Below are positions 37,701 through 52,700 of a stretch of 64,000 bases of DNA, piece after piece. The translations under genes were made by a program, and so were the position numbers. Within the stretch, counting starts at the first letter, position 1. Every line of letters starts with the position of its first letter. The stretch comes from Scolanthus callimorphus (taxonomy: Eukaryota > Cnidaria > Anthozoa > Actiniaria > Edwardsiidae), in NCBI GenBank assembly GCA_033964015.1, contig CM066913.1, forward strand, positions 29,104,790 to 29,168,789, written 5' to 3'. The notes beneath the pieces are model-generated. The model did not search any database. It was given only the letters and a program-made list of their open reading frames with translations, and was not told the DNA's origin.

Positions 37701-40700
37701 TTCTGTCAGAGAGCTCATGAAATGGTGCTTCGTGTGGTGAATCGTTCAGACTTTGAGTCTATAAATAACTCTCATGTCGCAACAATCGCGTTACTAGTGT
37801 TTTTTTGGATACTTTGAGTTCTCTACTGCTGAAGAACGAGTTTCGCAAAGCATGTAGAGCATGACGGCAGTATTACTTGCTGATCTATCTTTCTGAAACA
37901 GTACGCACAGCCAACCTCAGCTCTCACACCGCGCACTCTATCAAGCTCTAACATGCACACAATGTATCGAGTCTCATCTGGTTTCCATAGAGACGCACAA
38001 TAATCCAAAATTTCAGACTACTTTACACCCCTACCACCCAGCCAGGCACAAAAAATACTAACTTTGCTCAGAATAAGTGTGCTGAACTAAAATCAGAAGT
38101 ATAACACCAAAGCCCTATAGCAACTAACGTCGCTCATCAACAAACTCGTAAAACAATAATGTTAAAAAGAACTACTATTAATGATTACTACCTCATTTAC
38201 TACATAAAAAACGGCAACGTTTTTACGATACATTGATGTTTCAAAAGTACACACTACCGCGCCGTTGTTAGTTTCTAGCAATAACAGCCATTTTTGCAAG
38301 TGATTCCGGTCGCATGGTAATCAAACCTGAAAAGCTCACAGACAATCTTAGACAGATTAGTTGGCTAAAATTGATATCCCGCCCTCTCCCCCACCCCTCT
38401 CAATGTTGGATGGGCTAGGCAAAAGATTTTGGGCGTTTTTTTACCAACATTGAAGGGGGGAGGGGGGAGAAACGTTGACGAATAAAGAGGTAACGTGTTG
38501 CATGCTTGCTAAAAGGTCAAGTCAACAAATTATTCAAGATAATCTGTCGAGGATTGCAGGTAGGCTCACTGATAATTCGTGTGCAAAGTAAATGCTTCAA
38601 AATGGCTTTCCTACTTGCTGGGAAAATGAAGCTGGACTTGATCGATTTGTTTTTTTGGAATTTTGTTTTTCTCTGCACTGATGTTTGAATGGCGAAACAG
38701 AAAAAAACAAATGCCAAATAAACTCGATACATAGAGGATACGGTGGCGCGAAGATATGAGTTTTATTTTCGAGTGGCAAGAACAATATTTTACGAATGAG
38801 AGCAGTGAATGAGTGAGAATTAACACCATAAGTAACACCAGATTTTCAGGTCTAAATACATCATTATGAAATCATTTTTCATATGAGCAATGTTATCAAC
38901 TGGTTTATTGTTTGAAAAATGTATTTTGATCACACAACTCTCTATTTGTCATTTCGGCTACAGTGATTGACTTTGCAGTCACTCGTATGGAATACAACTA
39001 TGCGACAATAAACAGACAATAATTTTAGCTAATACGCATTTATTTGTTTCCTCTATGATTTACTATACGCTGTTTTCAATCTCTACATTCCATCCATGAA
39101 AATAATACATTGAATAATACATAGTAGTGTCATATGAGCAACGTTGTCCACCAGTATTTATTGTCTGAATCGTATTCTAATTACCTAAATTTGTTTATCG
39201 TTTTGGCTAGATGTGATTGGCTTTGCCGTCACTCCTTTTCTAGAGATCTAAAAACCACTATCTACTGCATGGCACCATGCCAGGCTATGTCAATAAGTAG
39301 AATTATACAAATATACCATTCTACAGATAATCCTGTGCACAACACTATAGTGTATGTTGTCCTGTAGAGGTATGACCCAATGGAGTTCATGGCACCGTTT
39401 AGTTACCATGATGAATGCACCAATCCATACCCCAAGATCCAATCCTTTTGGTTCATATTCCTGGCAGGTATAGTGAATTCAAGGTTGAGACAGTTTACAT
39501 TTTCATATAATTTGTTATTTCGCGGTGCTGTATTGTCTACAGAAATATAATTATTCTTTATAGAAGTAAGTTTGGCACAAGATTTCTTAAATATATATAT
39601 CTGTGGACATCTTAACTCACTACTCCTTGGAAGTATGATTAAAATATATGAGAATATTTGAGAAATTAAATTTAGAAAATATTCTGTATTACTAAGGGTT
39701 TATGCCACTGTGGAGATTCCTTTGAATCGCTGTTTCACACTGCTCTGCACTTTCCTATCCTTTTCTATATTAAGCGTCATTGCACCGCAAGACATAATAA
39801 TTTGTGGTCAGTACATACATTGCGGCAACCCATGGAATATCTCGAAGTGTTTATTTGTTTTGTTCGTTCCAGCAGGGAGGTGTGAAAGACTTCCCTGGTT
39901 CCAGGGTTGGGGATATTTTGGTAAAAACCATGACTGGAAATATAGTTAAATCTTCTGTTTTCACGTCAGTTGTTATAGAAATGTTTGTTCTAGTTAGACT
40001 TTGTTTCTAGTCCTATGCTCTCCATTATTTTGCTGATTGTTATTAAGGAATAACCACACAGTTTAGTTTACGAGAACCAGATATTTGTGGTTCAAGCAAT
40101 ATTGGGCTTTTAGGGAATGATGTACTATCTAGAGTAGTTAGACTTAACAATAGATAGATTATATACAATAAATACTTGTGATCTGATATTGGTTTTTATA
40201 CGATTCGTTTTGCAAAACCTTCATACTTTTGTGCCCATAAAAAGTGTGACAGGTACTTACAGGTAGTTGGGTAACTTTGTCTTTGAAAGATTGATAGTCC
40301 TGCAACAAATACGCGGAATATATTTTCGACCATATTTTGATAAATCTCATATGCACGATAGTCCTGCAACAAATACGCGGAATCTATTTTCGACCATATT
40401 TTGATAAATCTCATATGCACACTCGCTCAAAGTTTTTGCCAACTATTGCAGTAGTTTTGGAGTGCAAAAAGGAAACTTGTATAGTCATACCTTTCATTAG
40501 CATGCAAAATGTATTTCGTGATCACGGGCTTTAGGATCGGCTACAAACAGAAAGGTAATGATACATTCCAAATGCACTTAGAAACATTTTCCGCTTATGC
40601 ATATGGATATTATGAACTTTTATGTGTATTAATACCGCATTAATACGGACAATAATACGATTAGTACCGATAACATGACAAGAGAAAGTGTGCAGCTTCG

Positions 40701-43700
40701 TGATATTGGATTTTGTATCTAACAGATGCGGAAGAGGCCAATGGCAAACCACTAGAGGAGTGTGTAATAACGTCTAGATCATCCGAATTAGGCGAAGAAC
40801 CAGGAACTCGAAAAGGTACGATAAGAAACGTTTGACTTTTAGGGCTGCATACAAATCTGATGCAGACCTAAAGATGCTTTTGGCACGATCAAGGTACGCG
40901 TGATAGGAAATTCGCTAAAAGTTCATAGAAGAGCTTGGGGCTCCAAGCTCCAAGATTTTCAAACTTTCATTCCAGCTTAACAACAGGGGTCTCTAGTATT
41001 TTTCTCATGTTAAAGTGATAATTGGTGTTTTAAGACAGTTATTTGAGGATCGTGTGTTTACTAGAAAGTATGAAACCCATGGGCTTTATTAAAGCATATT
41101 TTGAAAGATATACATGCAAGTAGTAACTCGAATTAGTCCCGCTAAGAAATCTTGATGGCAACTTAGGAAAAAAAACCTTTCAAAGTTGTTTTACAAGATA
41201 TAGGGGTTTGTATAGAATTTCGCTTTACATGGAATATTCCTATTATAGTACTCCAGGTGGCGAACGTTGAAATTCAATTTCTCCGTTTTACATGAGTATT
41301 TCATGGCGAGACGAACCCAAGTAAATGCTTAGACGTAGTTCTTCTCTTAAAGAGGCTGCCTACAATTTTTTCTGCCCTCAACGCCCAATCTTTGTATGCC
41401 TGCTGTTCACGCTCAAAAACCTGTACCAGTCTGAACTTTCACATGGTTACCCTGGAGGGTTTGAACTTTATTGTAGTGTGCATTTTGTTGTGATCGGAGT
41501 TGCTATAGCAACGTTATAACCACACCCTTGTTTATAATTAGCAGCCATCGGACGCGTTGCGCGACCTAAACTTTTCAAATGACACCCCTCGCACTAATCC
41601 CTGAGTAGCTAACATTAATCACAGCAAGTTTGGAGAGCATTCATTGGGCCGATTTTATGTTATTCGAACGGACTTTTTCAGGCTCCAAAATGTGAAAGCT
41701 ACAACAAGTGAAAACAAAGTACAATGGCAAAAACCGGCTCGAGCAAACCGAAAGAGTGGTGAAGTTTAGCATTTTTTCTCGGTGCCTTAAAATACTTCAA
41801 TGAACTCGAGACTTAGAGGGTTATTTTTGGTATATATTCAAGATTAATTTACGGAAGTATCAAAAAAAAAATCATATGAGATTTTTGTCAGAGGCGAAAA
41901 GTGTAAATTTTATAACAAACGTAAGATTTATAATATAATTTCTCAAATTTTTCAGTTTGCTTCAACACATGCCAAACAAAATCGGAAGCATTCCAAGAAG
42001 TGAAATTTGGCTGGTACATTGCCTTGGGTTTGTAGATTATTCGGGCGGCAAGGATCTTTTAATTCCGCAGATATTAGCCATTCTTTTTCAAGGAAATCTT
42101 TGCGGCATAAATAACTTTGACATTTTGGAGCCTGAAAAAGTCCGTTCGAATAACATAAAATCGGCCCAATGAATGCTCTCCAAACTTGCTGTGATTAATG
42201 TTAGCTACTCAGGGATTAGTGCGAGGGGTGTCATTTGAAAAGTTTAGGTCGCGCAACGCGTCTGATGGCTGCGTATTATAAACAAGGGTGTGGTTATAAC
42301 GTTGCTATAGCAACTCCGATCACAACACAATGCACACTACAACAAAGTTCAAACCCTCCAGGGTAACCATGTGAAAGTTCAGACCGGTACAGGTTTTTGA
42401 GCCTGAACAGCAGGCAAACAAAGTTTGGTGGTGGAGAGCAGAAAAAATTGTAGGCAGCCTCCTTAAGTAGTCTCAATTATTTGTGTTGACCCAGTTTTAT
42501 CACTTGTGACAGAAAACGGCGAAGTGTCCGGTAATCCTGGCGTGGAACCGAGCAGTACAGATGACGTCAAGCTACTTCAAGGTAAATCTTGTTTCCTAGT
42601 TGAATACTCCTCGTGATCAGCTGTTGTGTTGAAACAGGAGCATCACTTTCGGCTTTAACCATCGTACTTGCATGATTGTCTGAATTCACCATACGTATAT
42701 GATAATCACCGTGTTTGTTTGTTTGTTTGACTTGCTTTATTAATCCCCTAATAGCTCAACTTTCGAAACTTGAATGCGATGTTGCTGTGAAAGAGAAAGC
42801 TCTTGCTGTTTTGCAAGGTAGGGGTCCCTTATACCTAATGTAGGTCAGCATTTCATGTACCCTACATAATTATCTTAGCCGGTAATTATTTTTCACCGAG
42901 AATAAATGACGTAACGTCAAACAATTTGTTGGCAAACAAACTTTTTTTTAAATGCTTGATTTAGCAATGGTACTCGACATTTCGGCGTGTTTTGTCAGTC
43001 GAGAAATAATTTCATCGCTATGATATGCATGTAATGATAGATTCAACTGACTAAATCTGGGCTTCAACTTCCCTAAAGATATTGGTCACATCGCTAAGCT
43101 GTATTGTGTTACAAACATGGTAACGATAATGGTACGTAACGCTGCTTCATTTTCGGTATGATATTTTATGTTACAGCTCAACTTCAAGATACCAAAACTC
43201 TTCTCCACGAAAGTCGACAAGAGGTGGACAATCTAAAAGGTGAGATAGAGATCAAACTCTCTTAAACAAGCTGATTTGATGTCAACGCAGGGCTTTCATG
43301 TCATATGACAGTTTGGTTAATATTGGTCATCTGTTTTTCGTGTGCGCAGATGCAATGTCTAAAGCTGAGCACCAAGTTGATGAACACAAAGCTCGAATCA
43401 AAGAACTCGAAGGTGTGTTTATGTTTCTTAATTACCCCCTGTAGCCATCAAATACAATAGCATGACTTATAGTTTCTTTGTGGAATGTGTTAAGCCGATT
43501 TTAGCTGCGTATCATGGGATTTTTTGTCATTAATGGTGCTTAAAGCCTTCTATTTTAGAATTGATCACTTTATAATTATGCGAATTAATCGCGCTTGATG
43601 GAGGATTTAGAAGCTGTTGTTGTTTTGTAACTGTTTTGTAGAGCAAATAATGGAATACCACTTGAAGTCCGTGGATGAACTACCACTGACAGATGGGTTT

Positions 43701-46700
43701 GATGGCGAAGGGCAAGATACAAGACAAGGTATAATATACGAATACCGAAATGAGAGCTAATTATCAGACGAGATCCCCATAACTTCCCGTTGTTCGTAAC
43801 ACGTACGCAGCGTCTTAGTACTCTTTGCCTATTGTTCTCGTTCGTTGAGTGAAATAATAATGCCATAGCTCGGTCAAAGTTTGACATTTTTCCTGAGACG
43901 CACTTGATTTCCCTAACGTGAACTCTCGCACCAAAGATCTTTGGACGATCCGTGACTTGTTAAATGTCTTCACACTATGGCGACTGTAGTGCCAGCTGAT
44001 GGCCTTATAACACCCTCGGTATCATTTCCAGCAGGGATCAGAATATACATTCTCCCATCACTTTCAATACATTGGCAAAGAAACGGGTAATGAGAATTGA
44101 GAAAAACTATCCACACCTCGATGATGCAAACATGGATTGATGTTCACATAATACAGTATGAGCTGCCGGGTAACGCACATCAGCCGATTGAAATGATGGT
44201 TTCATTGACTCAGTGTTTTTCGTTCCCAAAAAATGCAGTGGAGTGATGATTGCTAACGTATTTGATGATTGAATAGGTGAAGAAGATTCGTCCAAGTTCA
44301 AGAGACAGATCAGCTCACACTCTCGAATACAGGCTCTTTTAGGTAATTAGATTTAGCACCTTGACTCACTCGAGGCCCTCTCTTCCACTGCTTTTTTTCA
44401 CAGACAGCTTTATTGGGTCACACTAAATTCATTTCGCCTTGTACCATGCCACAAACACAAACCTCACCTTCATCAAACCTTCATCTTACTTTTTTAACAC
44501 TACATATCTGGTGTTAAAGACTCTTATTTGTGTTTTGTTCATTCCAGATAAAATTCTTGACATCCGCGCTATTGTGAAGGAAAGGAAAAAAATACTGTTA
44601 CAATGGGCAGGTAACACAGCTAAGAAAATATACGAAAAATCACGGCGATCAATGACATATATCTGGATTTTTATCATTCTTCGCACATTCTTAAAATCAT
44701 AATGTTTTATTTTAGAATCCGAAGAAAGAAAAAATGAATCCGCCACCGAAGATATTATGGTTAACTCGGATCATACAAATGGTAAGCATGAAGTCGAGTT
44801 TTATTCCACACAACCGATATTCTTTTCTTGATATGAGTGTTGCGGTTGATTCAGTGATTTATTTTCTTTTTGTGTCTATGATGCGACTAAAATTGAGCTC
44901 TGGCAACCGGAATTTCACAACTGATCGTAGCCGGACAACATTGCATTATTATTGGCGGTTTTCACGACGTTGCGCTCGCCTACGAAATGCCACATCACAA
45001 AGGTGCTGAGGCTGTCCAACACTGAAGGGCCTATGGTGAAGTAAACATGGCGGATCATGTAGAAGTTCCACATAAAACTAGAGAAAATGTCAATATATTA
45101 GTCACTATCCTTCTCCCGAATCACGCAAAATGAGTCAATCACGTATCGTCAAAATGACCAGAGTGATTTAGGAAGATTTAAAGACAAAACCAGAAGCGTC
45201 AAGTTTTATGCGATCGAGTCGATCGTCAAAACACATTAGACTTTTCTCCGCACGTTTCCCCCAAGACTGCTGTTTGTTGTCCAGTATCTTCAGCGTGGTT
45301 TTGTGGCTGGCAGTAAACGTTTGCTTTATCCGTTCCCTAGCGATTTTGAAAACTTAGGAGCACAGAAGATGGCTCAAGAAGGCTTAGTTCAAGAAATTAT
45401 TTGGTTTCTGCCATCAAGTGCTCGCGACTCGTCTCATATTCCTCCAATTACAGCCTCGTGATTCTGCAAATTTCTCTGAACATCTTGGTTGTAAGGGCTT
45501 TATAAACTTTACGTGTGATTTGAAAAGTTCAGTGACGAATTTCTAGCATTTTAGCTACCTAGAAGTCAAACGTCTATACATTCGGCCATGTTTACTTCAG
45601 CAATGGCTGTTTGACAGCCTCTCTTTGGTGTGTTGCGTGCGCAACATCGGGAAAACCGCCAATTGTCAACTACTTTTTGTTTAGTTGCCAGTGCTCTGAA
45701 CAATCTACCCCTCCACCCTGATTTGTACAGGGTAACCAGGGGTGCTTGGCACGACGACACATGCAGGGGTCCGGTATTTTGAGTAGAATTAGACAAGAGG
45801 TTTGTCGTTTTTCCTTATGATTTAAAATCCGTATCGCATTCTTGTAGAACCCAATGGTGATCCTGATAGACTGGTTTCAAGTGGCTTGGAAAGTCTACAA
45901 GAGATCGAAGGTAATTTCTCTTTCACAGGTAAACCCTCAACCCTCTCTCTTAACAAAATATTACAGTGTGTCCATTGCTTTTTGCAGATAATTTTGCCGG
46001 TATTGAGAAATTAATCGATGCCGAGCACGAGAGCGGAGTACAGTTAAAAGGTAAAAGTGTGACGCTTTCCAGGGATCACAGTGTCTATAGGCCACACGTG
46101 GCCAAGTTGTTTAAAAAACCAGTAGGGCTTTCTCGTATTCAGTTCATAATTCCCCTTATAACATCTTGATACCACTACTACCAGAATCCTCTTCAAATTC
46201 GTTTTGTTATTCAAAAGTTTGAGCTCCTGTGGGAGCTGCAAGATAATAGTGTTAATGAGGCAAACACGAGAAACTACAAAAAGGATTCTGGGATTAGTAG
46301 TATCAAGTGTAATAAAGGGAGTTGAGAATTTCGCAAAAATGGCCAGGAATAGGTTTGGGCCGGCTAACTATTCTGGGTTTCTCGCCGTTTTTTTAAATAT
46401 TTTTTTCGTCCAATTGGAATCTTGTGCGAATTTCACTGATCACAATATACAGTTATCCGTATTCCTGATACCTTTCAAAAACTATTTGGGGAAGACTTTT
46501 ATGTGTTTCTAGACCTTAGCTGCCTAGCAGTTTTCTTCTGACCTCTTCCAGTTTAGCGATATTTGTATCTTGCTATTTGTCTGCTATTAAAAAAATCTAG
46601 CTCGGCTAAAATGATCCAAATCATATTTTCAATGATTTCCTTCTCAGACTCATTTGTTTCTTTTTATCTTATCTTCGGTTTTTCTATTTCTTTGCAGAGG

Positions 46701-49700
46701 AGTTCAAAAATGCTCAAGCGTACACTAAAGACTTCAAGCGGCAAATTTTAGATTTACGAGGTGATTAGTTTTGGATGTAGGCTTGTTTCTTTCTGTGCTA
46801 GCTCGCATGCTACTGTACTTTAATCACAAGCACTTTCAGCAACACCACGTTTTGCTATAGCGCACTTGTCGTTACATTGCAAGCTGGTGCCCGCATAGAT
46901 CGCCATACTTCTTCTTCAAACGCATAGAACGTCTTTGGTGTAGGGTAGAAGGGCATTCTTGACCTCACAGTCATATAATCTTGATTAAATCTTGTACTTG
47001 AGCTAAGGGTTTTTTCATTGGTGCTCCTATACCCAGAATATGTTTCTGTGCCTGTAGACAGATCCAGTTCCACAGCAAACTAATTCGCTTTTCCGAGCTA
47101 ATGTAAATCATAGCTAGAGCTATTTAGTGTTGAAACTCTGTGCAGCGGTATTTGACTTTATGTAGATCATATATGGTACACTCGTACATCCCGTTCTATA
47201 AGACATGACAGATATTTATACGGAGGACACTGTGTACCATATATGAAGGATCTACCTTTATGTGCGCCTCACTTCCCAACAGACAAAATTCTTGAAGAGC
47301 AAGATCAATCTCGGAAGAAAGAGGAATATGTGGCTATGATGAAACGTAAGTAATCCCTTCTTTTCTTTCTCATTTCATTTTCTTCGGTTTGCTACTATTC
47401 TTTACTGCAGTTTTATATTCCTGCGAACTCAAACTTTTGTTTTCAAATCACCAAACTGCGTCCTGGCGTCCGTCAATTATAGTTTCAACGAGAATGGGAA
47501 GTAGCATTTAAAATCCACGTCTCCCCTGTTAAGGACTTCTGGAATTCCAGGTTGGGTAACCATGAATTCCAGGGTGTGTACCATGGATTCCAGGGTGTGT
47601 ACCATGAATTCCAGGGTGTGTACCATTAATTCCAGGGTGTGTACCATGAATTCCAGGGCGTGTACCATTAATTCCAGGGTGTGTACCATTAATTCCAGGG
47701 TGTGTACCATTAATTCCAGGGTGTGTACCATTAATTCCAGGATGTGTACCATTAATTCCAGGGTGTGTATCATTAATTCCAGGGTGTGTGCCATTAATTC
47801 CAGGGTGTGTACCATTAATTCCAGGGTGGGTAACCATGAATTTCAGGGCGTGTAGGATGAATTCCAGGGTGTGTACCATGAATTTCAGGGTGTGTACCAT
47901 GAATTCCAGGGAGTGTACCATGAATTCCAGGGTGGTAGTGAAGAAATTTACTGGAATTCAAAGGTTGGTGGGGGCATATCCAGGGTGGGTATCTGACGCA
48001 GGGGTCCTCAACAGGTGGGTTCGGATTTTAACTGCTAACTAACCAATAAAACTGAGTTAGTTTATCTGTGAATAATAAGGCATACATTCCACAGCGGGGC
48101 AGTAAGGGTACAAGTTGTCCTGCTGGTAATCGTGCCGACGCCCTGCATTCTTGATTTGTCCTAATAAACTTCGACTAGTGGAAATGCAAAAATGTGCTTT
48201 TTTAGACTAGGAGGAGATTCTCAGAACGTGCCTAGAAAATGAGAAACGTAGCACATCTACCACATACTCTTGCAACTATGCTAGTTATATAGCCACATGT
48301 CCAAGGAACATTTTTAGCCACGATGTACTAATGGAACGTTGGGACATCATAGTGCATGGGGCTGAAATGTTACACCCATTATGGTCCCTCTATAATGGGA
48401 CAAATATGATACAGCCTTCTTGTTGAAACTTTGAATGTATATAACTCTTGATAGTATGGTGCGATAAACTTCAAAATTGGCTGAAGGATTCATATGATGG
48501 ATGTCGTCACAAATGGTTTGCCAAAGTGACGTTTCGAGTTTCCATGGCAACCGTTGCTATGCGAAAACATGGTTCGCCGAGAAATATCATTAAAAACGTG
48601 AATTTTGTGCGATATTTACCGTTTTGTTTAGTTTTTGAAATCATTGAAATGATTTCTACCTGTTGGAAAAGCATTTCCTATCAATTTAAGAACCAGGTTG
48701 CACATAAAATATACCTTTAAATACCTAAAGGTCTCCTTAAAATTCCTTAGCAACAGAGTTACCTTACTGGTATAAATATGACAATGGTCGCGTTTGAAGC
48801 CTGATACTGAAAATAACATGCAAAATGGTCACCTTTTTGATATAGCGGATCTAGTTAAACTAGTTTGTAAATGTTTCAGTTGGTGTACGTTGGCGTATGC
48901 ATATCCCACAATGCAATGCAACCTGATTTCTCGTATGGTAATTAGCTGCCGTTTCTTATAAATGTTTATTGAACATAATGTTTTTTATACGTTTTGTTGA
49001 GGTGTGAAGTTTAAAAACTATTAGACACAATGCGTGGTATCCGTAAAACTGGCCGGTGTACGTTATGTTATAAAAGAGAACGGTCCGGCGTTGCTATGCT
49101 ACGTTTATTAAGGGGTTACTGCCTTTTAAGATGCCCAACATTACAGCTTTAATCGTGTACAGAGGAGCTTTTAGCTCATGTTGTGTATGACGTAGCAACT
49201 AAGACTTTGACTGAATGAGTTATTCGACCGATGCTTTAGTTTTTTAACTGTTGACGCATTAAGCTGTTGTTACCATGGAAACGGTCACCAGGAAAACTTG
49301 GTTGCTTAATGGTTGATATGTACACGTTTAACAGGTCATATGATAAAGATGATGTACGATCCTATTTTCGAGGCGGCACTGCAACTGCAGGTTAAGATTA
49401 TTGTCTGCATTGCATGATGATGTTTCAGCACCCTTAAGATTGGACTTAAATTAGCGGCACATTAATGCGCCTATGCCTATTATATATGTTCCATTCTGAG
49501 CCGAAAGCCTCTATATGCATGTGACGTTTTGTAAATTTACGAGTGAATATTTTTGGCTTTTTTCGTATTCATGACCACATGAATTAGGATAGATTCCCTT
49601 GTCATCAGTTTTTTTAGTGAAACTTCGAAATAGATTGGTAGATATTTAACCAAACCCCTTCGTTGTGACAAGAAAGGATGTTGGGAAAGGACATAAAAAG

Positions 49701-52700
49701 GGCTGCAGTTAACACAGGATTTTCCGAAATAGGTGTCCTGTAACGAAAATGAACGTGGAAAGGGGCCCGAAGCATATACAGAAATGTCCATTTCGGAGGG
49801 TTTGTCGAATTTCCCTGGAGACAAGAGCTACTTAAAAGATTTAAATCGAAATATTGAGACTAACTTTCTGTTCTCTTTCGCTTCGCTCAGGCGAATAGAA
49901 ATTATTTCTACTTTATACAATAATGACAAACAACTGTATGAGTAGGATCGCACCTGTACGGGCATTTTCAAATAATACTATCTTCATAATTTGACAAAAA
50001 CAGTCCTATTTTGTCAACTGATACCTCATTTCAAAGCGTATATCGTGGGCTAAACTTTGATAAATATCATTTTATCTAAAGAATACCCAGATTTTTTTGC
50101 GGAGGTCCCTTGTCGGGGCCTCAGCTCAACTTTGGATAGTTCACCCTCCACCCTCGTTAATACTATCGTCGTTGACTAAAGATGTGTTCTAGAAAACCAT
50201 GTCGGGGATTTTGGAAATTCGATTTCCTTTGAAGTTACGAGTTTTTAAAGAATTTCTTTTTCACATTTCTTAAAAATCCTAGCGGACACATAGAATTGGC
50301 TCAAAAAATGGGCTCTTTTTAACATTTTAAAAATCCCCGACACAGTTTTTTACAACACAACTAAGCCCATGGTAATGTTGTTAAAGAACAAAAGCAGTGT
50401 ATATTCGCGTGGGTGAACTGATGCAACGGAAAGGGAACTCATTAAAAAATCTGTTTCCAAAATTAAAGCAGTAAAGTACACATTCATAGTTGAGGTGAAG
50501 AAATAAGCTTTTAAATAAGGTATCACTTGCCAAAATACGACTTTTTTCCCCGAAATTATGCCATTTTAACGAAAAACACTACGTAACCTGATGTCTCTAC
50601 ATAGAAATTTTCATACGGTTGGCTGCGCGCTTTAAATAGCAAATGAATAGAAGCAAAATTTAATCGAGTTTTCAGCTCCTGGAGAAATGCCATTTCAGCT
50701 GATAGGTTCAAAATCCGCACAGCGCGCTTTGAGCGTGTAAAGAGCGATACTTCAATGCTACTAAAAATTACTTATTACTAATAAAAACATCGTACTGGGC
50801 TTCTAATAGCATAATGTCAGCTTCTAATGGCATAATGCCAGCTTCTTATTGCATAATTTAAACTTCTAATGGCATAATGTCAGATTTCAATGGCATCAAG
50901 TCCGCTTCTAATGACATAATAACAGCTTCTAACGGCATATTCTCAGCTCATTCTAATGCCATAAAAATGTAAACTACTCACGACAAAAAAATCGGCTTCT
51001 ATTGGCATAAAGTCGGCTTCAAATAGCATATTGCAGCTTCTAATGGCATAATGTCATCCTTAAGGCATAGTGTCGGCTTCTAATAGCATAATCTCAGCTG
51101 GTAATGGCATAAAGTCAGCTTCTAATATCATAAAGTCATCTTCTTAAGGCATAATGCCAGCTTTTAATGGTATCAAGTCAGCTTCTAGAGGCATAAAGTC
51201 GGCTTCTAATGGCATAAAGTCGGCTTCTAATGGCACTACGTCAGCTTCTAATGACATACTGTCAGCTTCTAATGACATAAGTCCGCTTCTAATGACATAA
51301 AGTCGGTTTCTAATGACATAAAGTCGGCTTCTAATAGCATAATTTCATCTTCTAATGACTTAATGTCAGCTTCTAGTGGCATAATGTCAGCTTCTAGTGA
51401 CTTAATGTCAGCTTCTAATGACATAATATCAGCCTCTAATGACATAATGTCAGCTTCTAATGACATTAAGTCCGCTTCTAATGCCATAATGTCAGCTTCT
51501 TATGGCACTATGTCAGCTTCTAATGGCAGTATGTCAGCTTCTAATGGCACTAGTCAGCTTCTAATGACATAATGTCAGCTTCTAATGACATAAAGTCCGC
51601 TTCTAATGACATAAAATCCGCTTCTAATGGCATAATGTCAGCTTCTAATGACATAATGTCAGCCTTTAATGGCATAATGTCAGCTTCTAATGACATAATG
51701 TCAGCTCCTAGTGACATAAAGTCAGCTTCTAATGACATAATGTCCGCTACTTGTGTCATAAAGTCAGCTTCTAAAGCCATAATGTCAGTTTCTAATGACA
51801 TAAAGTCCGCCTCTAATGGCATAATGTCAGCTTCTAATGGCACTATGCCAGCTTCTAATGGCACTATGTCAGCTTCCAATGGCACTATGTCAGCTTCTAA
51901 TGACATAATGTCAGCTTTTAATGACATAAAATCCGCTTCTAATGGCATAATGTCAGCTTCTAATGACATAATGTCAGCTCCTACTGACATAAAGTCAGCT
52001 TCTAATGACATAATGTCCGCTACTTGTGGCATAAAGTCAGCTTCTAATGACATGTCAGTTTCTAATGACAAAGTCCGCATCTTATGGCATAATGTCAGCT
52101 TCTAATGGCACTATGTCAGCTTCCAATGGCACTATGTCAGCTTCTAATGACATAATGTCAGCTTCTAATGACATAAAATCCGCTTCTAATGGCATAATGT
52201 CAGCTTCTAATGACATAATGTCAGCTCCTACTGACATAAAGTCAACTTCTAATGACATAATGTCCGCGACTTGTGGCATAACGTCAGCTTCTAATGACAT
52301 AATGTCAGTTTCTAGTGACATAAAGTCCGCATCTTATGGCATAATGTCTGCTTCTAATGGCACTACACTGTCAGCTTCTAATGACATAAAGTCCGCTTCT
52401 AATGACAAAATCCGCTTCTAATGGCATAATGTCAGCTTCTAATGACATAATGTCAGCTCCTAGTGACATAAAGTCAGCTTCTAATGACATAATGTCCGCT
52501 ACTTGTGGCATGATGTGAGCTTCTAATGACATAAAGTCCGCTTCTAATGGCATAAAGTCCGCTTCTTATGGCAAAATGTCAACTTCTAATGCCACTATGT
52601 CCGCTTCTAATGACATCAAGTCCGCTTCTTATGGTTTAATGTCAGCTTATAATGGCACTATGTCAGCTCCTAATAGCACTATGTCAGCTTCTAATGGCAC

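Noticed and set aside
38506..38838. Overlapping short frames on both strands near 38.5-38.8 kb
   Set aside because: Intronic, with no family similarity, plausible exon borders or codon bias.
47477..47921. Heptapeptide-repeat frames in the 21-bp minisatellite
   Set aside because: They are explained by the 21-bp period in several frames on both strands, and the position is intronic.
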